Shown: one piece after another, positions 1 through 5,616 of the stretch
Layout of the letters: each line of letters starts with the position of its first letter
Numbering within the stretch: position 1 is the first letter of the stretch
Position numbers and translations under genes: made by a program
Source: Bacteroidetes bacterium 4572_112
Lineage (GTDB): Bacteria; Bacteroidota; Bacteroidia; Bacteroidales; UBA1556
DNA length: 5,616 nucleotides
Direction of reading: 5' to 3'
Assembly (NCBI GenBank): GCA_002254285.1
Contig: NIUZ01000142.1
Location: forward strand, 1-5,616
The notes under the pieces: generated by a model
Told to the model about the DNA's origin: nothing
The model's input: the letters and a program-made list of their open reading frames with translations, nothing else
Database searches by the model: none

Positions 1-22
1 TTCGACATGCTCAGTACAGGCT
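1..22. repeat. REP-like repeat unit at window edge (possibly partial)
   Basis: The first 14 bases, ttcgacatgctcag, resemble the unit ttcggctccgctcag at 437-451: both start ttcg and end gctcag, with changes and a one-base length difference in between. It is followed by acaggct, similar to the taggct at the outer ends of the large inverted repeat at 406-510. The element may begin before the window. With the 406-510 element it brackets the GIY-YIG pseudogene. The similarity is seen directly; calling it a degenerate member of the same repeat family is an inference from a short match. Confidence 0.4.
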
Positions 23-97
23 TTTATGCAAATAATTTTTGTCTTCTAATAGGAAAATATATTCCAATTTATTTATAGCGTATTTTGATACCAAATT

Positions 98-400
98 GGT
101 ATTACATATATTTTGGAATGTGCTGATGGTAGTTACTAAACTGGTAGTACCAAGTATTTAGAAAAGCGTATTGCACAGCATCAATCTGGTCAGGGAGCGA
201 ATCATACGAGAAAACATTTGCCGGTAAAACTAGTTTATTTTGAAGAGTATTCTAGGATTGATGAAGCATTTTATAGAGAAAAACAGATTCAAGGTTGGTC
301 AAGAGTAAAAAAAGAAGCTCTTATTAAAGGATTTCCAGAAAAACTACATGAGCTGGCTGAATGCATTAATGAAACTCATTATAGATTTAAGTCAGATTAG
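98..400 (+). pseudogene. GIY-YIG endonuclease family protein (UPF0213/YhbQ-like), inactivated
   Basis: Reading the frame that ends at the TAG at 398-400 back to about 98 gives TYILECADGSY, a TAA stop at 137-139, then TGSTKYLEKRIAQH and about 80 further residues. This is the layout of the small single-domain GIY-YIG family: a TYIL strand, YYTGST as the YIG motif, the conserved Arg in LEKRIAQH, and the conserved Glu of REKQIQGWSR near the end of the domain. The stop falls where the second Tyr of YYTGST should be. No ATG precedes the domain in this frame; the next stop upstream is TGA at 86-88. The neighbouring frame at 97-111 reads WYYIY, a typical start of these proteins, so a 2-nt loss in the TA-rich stretch at 106-112 may also have occurred. 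The remaining open stretch (218-400 from a TTG, 60 residues) lacks both catalytic motifs. The gene converges on mutB and lies between REP-like repeats. Family membership is strong; loss of function is inferred from the two lesions. Confidence 0.85.
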
Positions 401-405
401 TTTAT

Positions 406-510
406 GTAGGCTACGACTTTGGCTCAGCACTCCGACTTCGGCTCCGCTCAGTTTCCATATAGGAGGCTGAGCGGAGCCGAACAAGGAGGCTGAGCGGAGC
501 CGAAGCCTAC
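406..510. repeat. Large imperfect inverted repeat built of REP-like units
   Basis: The left arm (406-457) and the right arm (461-510) are imperfect reverse complements separated by only about 3 bases. The outermost 7 bp, gtaggct and agcctac, pair perfectly. The right arm holds two identical 21-bp direct copies at 461-481 and 484-504, each containing ggctgagcggagccgaa; the left arm holds one good inverse copy (437-451) and one degenerate copy (about 418-426 and flanks). The element is far richer in G and C than its surroundings. It fills the gap between the converging GIY-YIG pseudogene and mutB, and the mutB stop codon (507-509) lies in its right arm. A transcript from either strand could fold into a long hairpin, so it may terminate or stabilise mRNA ends. 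No U-tract follows on either side, so classic intrinsic termination is not clear. Mobile or REP-like origin is inferred from the palindromic unit structure. Confidence 0.8.
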
Positions 511-2645
511 TTCTTCATTTCAATCAAAATATCTAACATCTTAATTGCAGCATCAGCAATAACAGTACCTGGTCCGAAGATAGCTGCGGCACCAGCTTCG
601 TATAGGAAATCATAGTCTTGTGGAGGTATTACACCACCAACAATAACCATAATATCACCACGACCTTGCTTTTCTAACTCTTTAATAACCTCTGGCACAA
701 GAGTTTTATGTCCTGCAGCCAATGAGCTTACTCCTAGAATATGCACATCGTTTTCTATGGCTTGTCGTGCGGACTCTGCTGGGGTTTGGAATAATGGTCC
801 AATGTCCACATCAAATCCTATATCGGCATAACCTGTAGCTACAACCTTAGCACCTCTATCGTGGCCATCTTGCCCCATTTTTGCAATCATAATTCGTGGC
901 TGACGGCCATCAATTTTTGCAAATTCCTCAGCTTTTTTTACTGCCTGCTGATAAAGTTCATTATCACCCGATTCTGCTGAATATACTCCTGTTATTGATC
1001 TTATCACGGCTTTATATCTTCCTGAAACATCCTCAATAGCATCCGAAATTTCGCCTAGTGAAGCTCTCTTTCGTGCTGCATCTACTGCTAGCTCCAAAAG
1101 GTTGCCTTTGCCAGTTTTCATACTTTCGGTAATCTTTGCTAATGCTTCTGTTACTTCTTCTTGATTACGCTCTGCTCTTAATTTCTCCAATCGCTTTATC
1201 TGCGAAATTCGTACTGCAGTATTATCAACCTCAAGGGTTTCAATAGGGTCTTCTTTCTCAAGACGGTATTTATTAATTCCTACAATGGTTTCTTTTCCAG
1301 AGTCAATGCGAGCTTGCTTACGAGCAGCAGCTTCTTCTATACGCATTTTAGGGATTCCGGTTTCAATGGCTTTTGCCATTCCGCCTAATTCCTCTACTTC
1401 CTCAATAAGTGCCCAAGCTTTTTGAGCAATATCGTTGGTAAGGCTTTCCACATAATACGAGCCAGCCCAAGGGTCAACGGCACGTGTTATTTGTGTTTCT
1501 TGCTGAATGTAAATTTGTGTATTACGTGCAATTCGTGCCGAGAAATCTGTTGGCAAAGCAATAGCTTCGTCAAGGGCATTAGTGTGCAGTGACTGCGTAT
1601 GACCAAGTGCTGCACTCATTGCTTCAACACAAGTACGTGCCACATTATTAAATGGATCTTGCTCTGTCAAGCTCCAACCTGAAGTTTGAGTATGAGTACG
1701 CAATGCCATCGATTTTGGATTCTTTGGGTTGAACTGTTTCACAATTTTTGCCCAAATCATACGTGCGGCACGCATTTTTGCAATTTCCATAAAGTGATTC
1801 ATGCCTGCTGCCCAAAAGAATGATAGGCGAGGGGCGAAAGAATCAATATCCATTCCTGCATTAATTCCTGCTCTAAGATATTCTAAGCCGTCGGCAATGG
1901 TATAAGCTAGCTCAATATCGTTGGTAGCTCCAGCCTCTTGCATGTGGTATCCACTGATACTAATGCTGTTGAACTTTGGCATATTTTGCGAAGTGAACTC
2001 AAATATATCAGCAATAATTCGCATTGAAGGCAATGGTGGGTATATATAAGTATTACGCACCATAAATTCCTTAAGAATATCGTTCTGAATTGTACCACTA
2101 AGCTTTTCCATTGAAACTCCTTGCTCCTCAGCAGCAACAATATAGAAAGCCAAAACAGGAAGTACTGCTCCATTCATGGTCATCGATACCGACATTTTGT
2201 CCAAAGGAATTTGGTCGAAAAGTACCTTCATATCCAATATGGAATCGATGGCAACACCGGCTTTTCCCACATCGCCTGTTACACGCTCATGGTCACTATC
2301 GTAACCACGGTGAGTAGCAAGGTCAAATGCTACAGAAAGTCCTTTTTGTCCTGCGGCTAAGTTTCTGCGATAAAATGCATTAGACTCTTCTGCTGTGGAA
2401 AATCCTGCATACTGTCGGATGGTCCAAGGGCGCGAAATATACATTGTGGAATATGGTCCTCGTAAATAAGGTACTACTCCTGCTGCATAATTCAGATGCT
2501 CCATTTTGGATAAATCATCCTTATTGTAAATTGGCTTTACATCAATTTGCTCCGCCGTTTTCCAAATATTTTGTTCTGCTGTTTCAACATTTGATGCTGA
2601 ATCGGCTTTTTTCTTTATGTCTATTTTACTAAAATCTGGTCTCAT
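507..2645 (-). CDS. mutB: Methylmalonyl-CoA mutase large (catalytic) subunit
   Basis: This is the catalytic subunit of adenosylcobalamin-dependent methylmalonyl-CoA mutase, a cytosolic enzyme that interconverts succinyl-CoA and (R)-methylmalonyl-CoA. The 712 residues match the usual family length. The N-terminal substrate barrel spans about residues 35-550, with RGPYSTMY (62-69), RPWTIRQYAGFS (72-83) and SGYHMQEAGA (231-240). Tyr79 and Arg197 sit where the Propionibacterium enzyme has Tyr89 and Arg207; isobutyryl-CoA mutases carry Phe and Gln there, so the pair supports methylmalonyl specificity. The C-terminal cobalamin domain (about 580-710) has DGHDRG at 593-598 with His595 as the expected lower cobalt ligand and Lys589/Asp593 as its partners, then GVSSLAAGH (638-646) and VGGVIPP (669-675). 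The ATG at 2645 lies 6 bp after the mutA stop, with only a weak AGGAC upstream, and gives the normal N-terminus. The gene is translationally close to mutA. Its stop codon lies within the 406-510 repeat. In some bacteria the same gene is called scpA. Confidence 0.98.
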   Translation of the reverse strand: MRPDFSKIDIKKKADSASNVETAEQNIWKTAEQIDVKPIYNKDDLSKMEHLNYAAGVVPYLRGPYSTMYISRPWTIRQYAGFSTAEESNAFYRRNLAAGQKGLSVAFDLATHRGYDSDHERVTGDVGKAGVAIDSILDMKVLFDQIPLDKMSVSMTMNGAVLPVLAFYIVAAEEQGVSMEKLSGTIQNDILKEFMVRNTYIYPPLPSMRIIADIFEFTSQNMPKFNSISISGYHMQEAGATNDIELAYTIADGLEYLRAGINAGMDIDSFAPRLSFFWAAGMNHFMEIAKMRAARMIWAKIVKQFNPKNPKSMALRTHTQTSGWSLTEQDPFNNVARTCVEAMSAALGHTQSLHTNALDEAIALPTDFSARIARNTQIYIQQETQITRAVDPWAGSYYVESLTNDIAQKAWALIEEVEELGGMAKAIETGIPKMRIEEAAARKQARIDSGKETIVGINKYRLEKEDPIETLEVDNTAVRISQIKRLEKLRAERNQEEVTEALAKITESMKTGKGNLLELAVDAARKRASLGEISDAIEDVSGRYKAVIRSITGVYSAESGDNELYQQAVKKAEEFAKIDGRQPRIMIAKMGQDGHDRGAKVVATGYADIGFDVDIGPLFQTPAESARQAIENDVHILGVSSLAAGHKTLVPEVIKELEKQGRGDIMVIVGGVIPPQDYDFLYEAGAAAIFGPGTVIADAAIKMLDILIEMKK

Positions 2646-2651
2646 ATTGTC

Positions 2652-4508
2652 CTATTTTCTTTTGTAAAATCTGTTGTTATAAGATTTCAAACATTCAAGA
2701 ACATTTGTTCTTACATGAATAAAATCAGTTGCTCCTGCGGTTTTAAGTTCTTCTGTATTTTTAGGATTTCCGGCAATTAGTATTATATTGTCGTTATTTG
2801 CTAATAGTGAAGATACCTCTGTTATGAAATCTAAATATTCATCATCGGAGCTGCAAAGTATTGTAAGGTCAGCCTTTTTAATAAGCTCTGTAGCTTCGCT
2901 TGCTGACTGACAGTTTTCTGCTTCAACAATATCGTATGCTGCACAGGCGAAAAAGTTAGAAATGAATCCAGCTCTTGCTTTTCGCATAGCCATATTTCCG
3001 AAAGAGATTAGCTGAACCAAAGGCCGCTTACCGTTCTCTTTTTCAAACTTCTCGGTCTCAAGGCGTAAAGCATCAAATTCTTCCGTAGCTCTTCGCATCT
3101 GAAGCCCTGCAGCATCATCCTTTATTTCTTTTTTGATATCGTCAATCATAAATTCCTCTTGATTAGGAAATTGATTTGTACCAAGAATATTTAATCGGCG
3201 AGTTGCTACATTAAGAAGCTTTTTCTCAGCAGATTTTTCTATCTCATTCTTTATTTTATCAGCATCCAAATAAACTTTATATCCGCCTTCATCTTCAATT
3301 TCCAAGAAAAGCTTCCATACATTATTTATTAGTTCATCAGTAAGATTTTCGATATAGTATGAGCCGCCAGCAGCGTCCACAACTTTGTCGAAGTGAGCTT
3401 CCTCTTTAATAACTATCTGTTGGTTTTGAGATATTCTACGAGCAAAAATACTGTCGTTGTCGTAAGCGTTATCAAAATTATTAACACTAATAATATCAAC
3501 TCCTGATATGGCTGCCGACATTGTTTCGGTCGTAGTACGTAGCATATTTACATATGGGTCGTAAATAGACTTATTCCACTTGCTACTCTGTGCAAGAATA
3601 TATGCTTTAGCACTGTTTTTATTACCGTTATCAAAAGCCTCAACAGCTTTTGCAAAAAGATGACGAAGAGCTCTGAATTTAGCTATTTCTATAAAATATG
3701 ATGATCCTATTGCCATGCGGAAACTTATGGTATTAAGAATATCTTTTATCCTAATGCCAGCTTCCTGTAATATGTTTATCTGCTCAATAGCAGATGATAA
3801 AGTGAATGCTAATTCTTGCACTACTGTTGAGCCTGCATCGTGGTATAGGTTACCTTTAATGCTAATGGCTTTAATATTAATATTGTTTTCAATAACTCGC
3901 TTTACGAATAGTATTTTGCTCTTGAAACTCTCTTGCTCATTATTATTATTGTAATTGCCAGTAGTAAGTCTTGTTTCCAGAAAATCGACATTAAAAATAA
4001 TATTAATCTTAGATTTATCGATTTTGTTTTCTGTAACGTATTGCATCACATATTCGAGGCAAAGGTTAATGTCATCAGCCTTAGAAATAATAATCTGAAT
4101 TTCTTCAATATTTATTCCATTTAAAAGTGAGGATACATCTGCAAATGAATTAGCATTTTCGAAATTAAATTCCACAGAAGTAGCACCACGGCTAATGGCT
4201 TTTAGAGCAGTAGTATGTGCAATACTTATATCAGATTCTGTGATATTTGCATTTATAATCCAGTCGTTATGAGTTTTAATTCCTCTTGTAAAAGGGAATT
4301 CTCCTGGCTTACTATTTAAATAATCTAGGTTTTCTATATCTTCTTGTCTGAAAACTCCTTTTATATCAATGCCTTCACCTGTTTTCCAGTTGATCTTTGA
4401 CAAAGGGTCGTCAGTTTTATAGTCTGCTTTTACTCTATCCATCCATGTTTCTGTCGAAACTGGAGGAAATTCATTAAACAGCTTTTTATGTTCTTTGTTG
4501 TTTTCCAT
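2652..4508 (-). CDS. mutA: Methylmalonyl-CoA mutase small (non-catalytic) subunit
   Basis: This is the structural partner of MutB in the heterodimeric mutase, 618 residues, within the usual small-subunit length. It is a degenerate paralogue of MutB and aligns along its whole length: WKTGEGIDIKGVF (41-53) matches the MutB segment around residues 28-40, GNLYHDAGST (219-228) stands for SGYHMQEAGA, RISQNQQIVIKEE (358-370) for RIARNTQIYIQQE, and AAGGSYYIENLT (379-390) for PWAGSYYVESLT. Where MutB has DGHDRG, this protein has FGNMAMRKARAG (503-514), so the cobalt-ligating His and its Asp are missing. That is normal for MutA, which does not bind cobalamin. It is first in the operon, 6 bp before mutB. 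The ATG at 4508 has no evident Shine-Dalgarno, only an AT-rich leader, as is common in Bacteroidota. The sequence is rich in Asn, Ile and Lys (an NYNNNN run at 185-190) and diverges faster than MutB, as expected for a subunit without catalytic constraint. Confidence 0.97.
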   Translation of the reverse strand: MENNKEHKKLFNEFPPVSTETWMDRVKADYKTDDPLSKINWKTGEGIDIKGVFRQEDIENLDYLNSKPGEFPFTRGIKTHNDWIINANITESDISIAHTTALKAISRGATSVEFNFENANSFADVSSLLNGINIEEIQIIISKADDINLCLEYVMQYVTENKIDKSKINIIFNVDFLETRLTTGNYNNNNEQESFKSKILFVKRVIENNINIKAISIKGNLYHDAGSTVVQELAFTLSSAIEQINILQEAGIRIKDILNTISFRMAIGSSYFIEIAKFRALRHLFAKAVEAFDNGNKNSAKAYILAQSSKWNKSIYDPYVNMLRTTTETMSAAISGVDIISVNNFDNAYDNDSIFARRISQNQQIVIKEEAHFDKVVDAAGGSYYIENLTDELINNVWKLFLEIEDEGGYKVYLDADKIKNEIEKSAEKKLLNVATRRLNILGTNQFPNQEEFMIDDIKKEIKDDAAGLQMRRATEEFDALRLETEKFEKENGKRPLVQLISFGNMAMRKARAGFISNFFACAAYDIVEAENCQSASEATELIKKADLTILCSSDDEYLDFITEVSSLLANNDNIILIAGNPKNTEELKTAGATDFIHVRTNVLECLKSYNNRFYKRK

Positions 4509-4532
4509 AATAAGTTCTTGTTAAATAAATAA

Positions 4533-4560
4533 CGCAATATTTACTTTTAAATACTTTGCG
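4533..4560 (-). promoter_or_regulatory. Dyad / stem-loop in the mutAB leader
   Basis: On the minus strand cgcaa, a 2-base bulge (ag), tattta, a 4-base loop (aaag), taaata and ttgcg form an 11-bp stem (4533-4543 with 4548-4553 and 4556-4560). It ends 24 nt before the mutA ATG. No poly-U follows, so it is not an intrinsic terminator. It could be a 5'-UTR hairpin or, as DNA, an operator overlapping the start of mutAB transcription. The pairing is seen directly; the role is inferred, and the AT-rich background makes chance dyads more likely. Confidence 0.4.
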
Positions 4561-4566
4561 AAAATA
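4559..4566 (-). promoter_or_regulatory. Possible mutAB promoter, -7 element (TAnnTTTG-like)
   Basis: The minus strand reads TATTTTCG, matching five of six fixed positions of the Bacteroidota -7 consensus TAnnTTTG. It lies about 50 nt upstream of the mutA start, leaving a short leader. The partner -33 TTTG box is not clear; only T-rich sequence (TTTTCTG) occurs at a slightly long distance. This is the best candidate in the intergenic region but is weak. Confidence 0.25.
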
Positions 4567-4580
4567 AAATATTTTTGGCT

Positions 4581-4598
4581 CTGTTTTTCAGAAAACAG
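4581..4598. other. Perfect 7-bp hairpin upstream of mutA
   Basis: The sequence ctgtttt (4581-4587) and its exact complement aaaacag (4592-4598) enclose the 4-base loop tcag. It lies between the end of the barrel gene and mutA, upstream of the candidate promoter. It could be an operator, part of the 3' end of the upstream transcript, or chance. Neither strand shows the uninterrupted U-tract needed for an intrinsic terminator, although the minus strand continues into an A/T-rich stretch. Confidence 0.35.
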
Positions 4599-4630
4599 TA
4601 TAATTATTACGATATAGAATTGATTATTAA

Positions 4631-4660
4631 TAAAAAAGTAGCGATGATATTATACTATCG
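4631..4660 (-). terminator. Possible intrinsic terminator of the outer-membrane barrel gene
   Basis: Immediately around the stop codon of the barrel gene, the minus strand reads cgatagtat, then atatcatcg, which pair with one mismatch and one G-U, followed within three bases by a run of six Ts. The first bases of the stem lie in the last codon and the stop codon. The stem is weak and AT-rich, so termination may be inefficient, but the order of stem then U-tract fits an intrinsic terminator separating this gene from mutAB. Confidence 0.4.
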
Positions 4661-5323
4661 TGCAAAAGCCTCACCAACTCTGAAATAAAGCCCCCAGTCA
4701 TTTACTCCTTTAGCTATATCAATACCAATATTTATTTTATGCGATTTTATTGCCATATATCTTATTCCTACACCTGCAGCAGGAAGAATTCCACTAAAAT
4801 TTTTGCCTTTAAAATCATCAACAGCCATTGCTAATCCACCAAAAGCAACCATTCCCCATTTCTTATAAAAGTTCCACCGATACTCACTTTGTATATTATA
4901 ACTTTGATTTCCTCTATGTTCACCCTTGCTATAGCCTCTTAAATCGTCGCGCCCAATTACATTCTGTCCACTGAAAGGTACATCTCCAAATGAGGTTACA
5001 GCATTTGCTCTAGCCAATACAACACTGTGCTCATTTAGTTCAAAATACTTATTTATTTCAAAGAGTATTTTGTGATATTCGGAAGTGGAGCCTAGCGATT
5101 CTAGAAAAGAGAACGAATGAAGTTTAATATTCATGCCATTATGAGGGTTCATAACATTATCCCTATTGTCGAATTCGCTAGCCAGGCCAAAGCCAAATAG
5201 ATTATCATCTTGAGTTGGAATAATGACTGAAGAAAATTCAGTTTTGGAATGAGAAAACACTATTTGTGCTCCTCCATAAAAATGTGGTATTGAAGAAGAT
5301 CGAGCAGAAATATTTGCATACAT
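4655..5323 (-). CDS. BamA/TamA-type outer-membrane beta-barrel protein, C-terminal fragment of a broken gene
   Basis: The 222-residue open stretch is the C-terminal part of an Omp85/D15 surface-antigen barrel. Visible marks are FDNRDNVMNPHNGM (51-64), the family's D-x-RDN-x-x-NP-x-x-G motif; RDDLRGY (125-131), the counterpart of the VRGF/Y motif of the loop that folds into the barrel; alternating amphipathic strands such as YNIQSEYRWNFYKKWGMVAFGGLA (142-165, first part); and a strand ending YFRVGEAFAR, a near-terminal aromatic resembling the beta-signal read by BamA. No signal peptide is present, and the first ATG (5323) has no ribosome-binding signal. The missing front of the barrel is encoded just upstream at 5385-5616 in another frame, so this start is probably not natural and the fragment is unlikely to be exported by itself. 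In small Bacteroidota barrels of this class no POTRA domains are expected. The role of the intact family member is unknown. Family call is good; the fragment interpretation is strong. Confidence 0.75.
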   Translation of the reverse strand: MYANISARSSSIPHFYGGAQIVFSHSKTEFSSVIIPTQDDNLFGFGLASEFDNRDNVMNPHNGMNIKLHSFSFLESLGSTSEYHKILFEINKYFELNEHSVVLARANAVTSFGDVPFSGQNVIGRDDLRGYSKGEHRGNQSYNIQSEYRWNFYKKWGMVAFGGLAMAVDDFKGKNFSGILPAAGVGIRYMAIKSHKINIGIDIAKGVNDWGLYFRVGEAFAR

Positions 5324-5384
5324 AATGAGTGATGCTGGTAATATTGAGTTAACTGGTTATATCGATGCTGGTGATACTATATTA
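5324..5384 (-). other. Disrupted junction inside the barrel gene, with short imperfect repeats
   Basis: This stretch separates the two halves of the barrel gene. All three minus-strand frames are closed here: TAA at 5384-5382 ends the N-terminal frame, TAA at 5359-5357 closes the frame of the C-terminal half, and a TAG closes the third frame. On the plus strand gatgctggtaata (5331-5343) recurs with one change as gatgctggtgata (5364-5376), with a related aactggttata (5351-5361) between them. The spacing of the repeats is 33 bp. The sequence does not read as barrel in any frame. It may be a small rearrangement or duplication scar, or a badly decayed piece of the original gene. Confidence 0.55.
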
Positions 5385-5616
5385 CTTTTTATTGAATACT
5401 CCAGCAAAATAGGTTTTATTATAAAAATAGGTTCCCATTGTTCCTATCATCGAAGGAGGGGAGATATTGTCTTCTTTTTTTATTTTGAAATAGGCATTTG
5501 CCATAAACCCAATTTGGGCGCCGAACGATCGATTGTATGATACTATAGGAATAAATGCAAAATCAACACGCTTTTCGTTTAATACACTATCTCTTTTATT
5601 CGTCTGCGCATTTGCT
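5385..5616 (-). pseudogene. Outer-membrane beta-barrel protein, N-terminal fragment (runs off the window)
   Basis: The minus-strand frame open from the window end reads ANAQTNKRDSVLNEKRVDFA and continues through first barrel strands (VDFAFIPIVSYN, FGAQIGFMANAYFKI, SMIGTMGTYFYNKTYFAGVF) to FNKK and a TAA at 5384-5382, 77 residues in the window. ANA followed by Gln fits a signal-peptidase cleavage site of a Bacteroidota export signal, so the true start probably lies only about 20 codons beyond the window and the mature protein starts directly with the barrel, without POTRA domains. The strands match the beginning of BamA/TamA-type small barrels, and the C-terminal part follows at 4655-5323 in a different frame. 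Between FAGVF and the YGGAQIVFSHSKTEF strand of the second half, relatives would be expected to have roughly 50-60 residues, more than the junction can encode, so sequence is probably missing as well as frameshifted. That length is recalled from the family, not computed. Confidence 0.7.

Noticed and set aside
218..400. A functional 60-residue protein starting at TTG
   Set aside because: It would lack both GIY and YIG motifs, and the same frame clearly continues upstream as the N-terminal half of the domain past the TAA; it is the tail of a pseudogene.
406..510. CRISPR array
   Set aside because: Repeats are in both orientations with almost no spacer (2-3 bases between direct copies), which fits a palindromic REP-like element rather than regularly spaced repeats.
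1907..2632. Several open frames antisense to, or out of frame with, mutB
   Set aside because: They overlap highly conserved mutase sequence and show no family features; they are shadows of codon usage in mutB.
2961..3000. Loss of the cobalamin-binding His in the 618-residue protein as evidence of a defective enzyme
   Set aside because: Replacement of DGHDRG by GNMAMRKARAG is the normal condition of the MutA small subunit, which is non-catalytic.
3715..4124. Plus-strand open frames inside mutA with hydrophobic stretches
   Set aside because: They are antisense to the aligned MutA protein; their hydrophobicity follows from the Asn/Ile/Lys-rich coding strand.
4509..4654. A cobalamin riboswitch ahead of the B12-dependent mutase operon
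   Set aside because: The intergenic region is only 146 bp and very AT-rich, too short for the usual aptamer, and no B12-box-like conserved sequence is visible.
5325..5540. Plus-strand open frame of 71 codons opposite the barrel gene
   Set aside because: It lies opposite convincing barrel coding sequence on the minus strand, has no recognisable domain, and is best explained as a shadow of that sequence plus the junction repeats.

Overview
The window looks like an AT-rich chromosomal segment from a member of the Bacteroidota. The reasons are the mutA-mutB order and sequences, start regions without a clear Shine-Dalgarno, a weak TAnnTTTG-like promoter, and a small BamA/TamA-type outer-membrane barrel whose signal peptide appears to end in Ala-Asn-Ala before a Gln. 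The taxon is an inference; no rRNA or other marker is present.

Layout. Positions 1-22 hold a short element resembling the repeat units found further in. Positions 98-400 (+) are the remains of a small single-domain GIY-YIG endonuclease gene with no start codon and a TAA inside its YIG motif. Positions 406-510 form a large GC-rich imperfect inverted repeat between this pseudogene and the converging mutB gene; its right arm contains the mutB stop codon. Positions 507-4508 (-) are a two-gene operon, mutA then mutB, 6 bp apart, encoding the small and large subunits of adenosylcobalamin-dependent methylmalonyl-CoA mutase. Positions 4509-4654 are an AT-rich intergenic region with two dyads, a possible promoter for mutAB and a possible terminator for the upstream gene. 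Positions 4655-5616 (-) are a broken outer-membrane beta-barrel gene. An N-terminal fragment (signal peptide end and first strands, running off the window) and a C-terminal fragment lie in different frames, separated by about 60 bp that is closed in every frame and carries short imperfect repeats.

Function. The intact part is the mutase: MutB carries the active site and cobalamin ligand, while MutA is the degenerate structural partner. Together they interconvert succinyl-CoA and (R)-methylmalonyl-CoA for propionate production or propionate assimilation. No epimerase, decarboxylase or MeaB-type chaperone gene lies in the window. Both flanks of the operon are eroded: a dead GIY-YIG gene bracketed by REP-like repeats on one side and a split barrel gene on the other. 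The most interesting lead is the association of the GIY-YIG remnant with the palindromic repeats.
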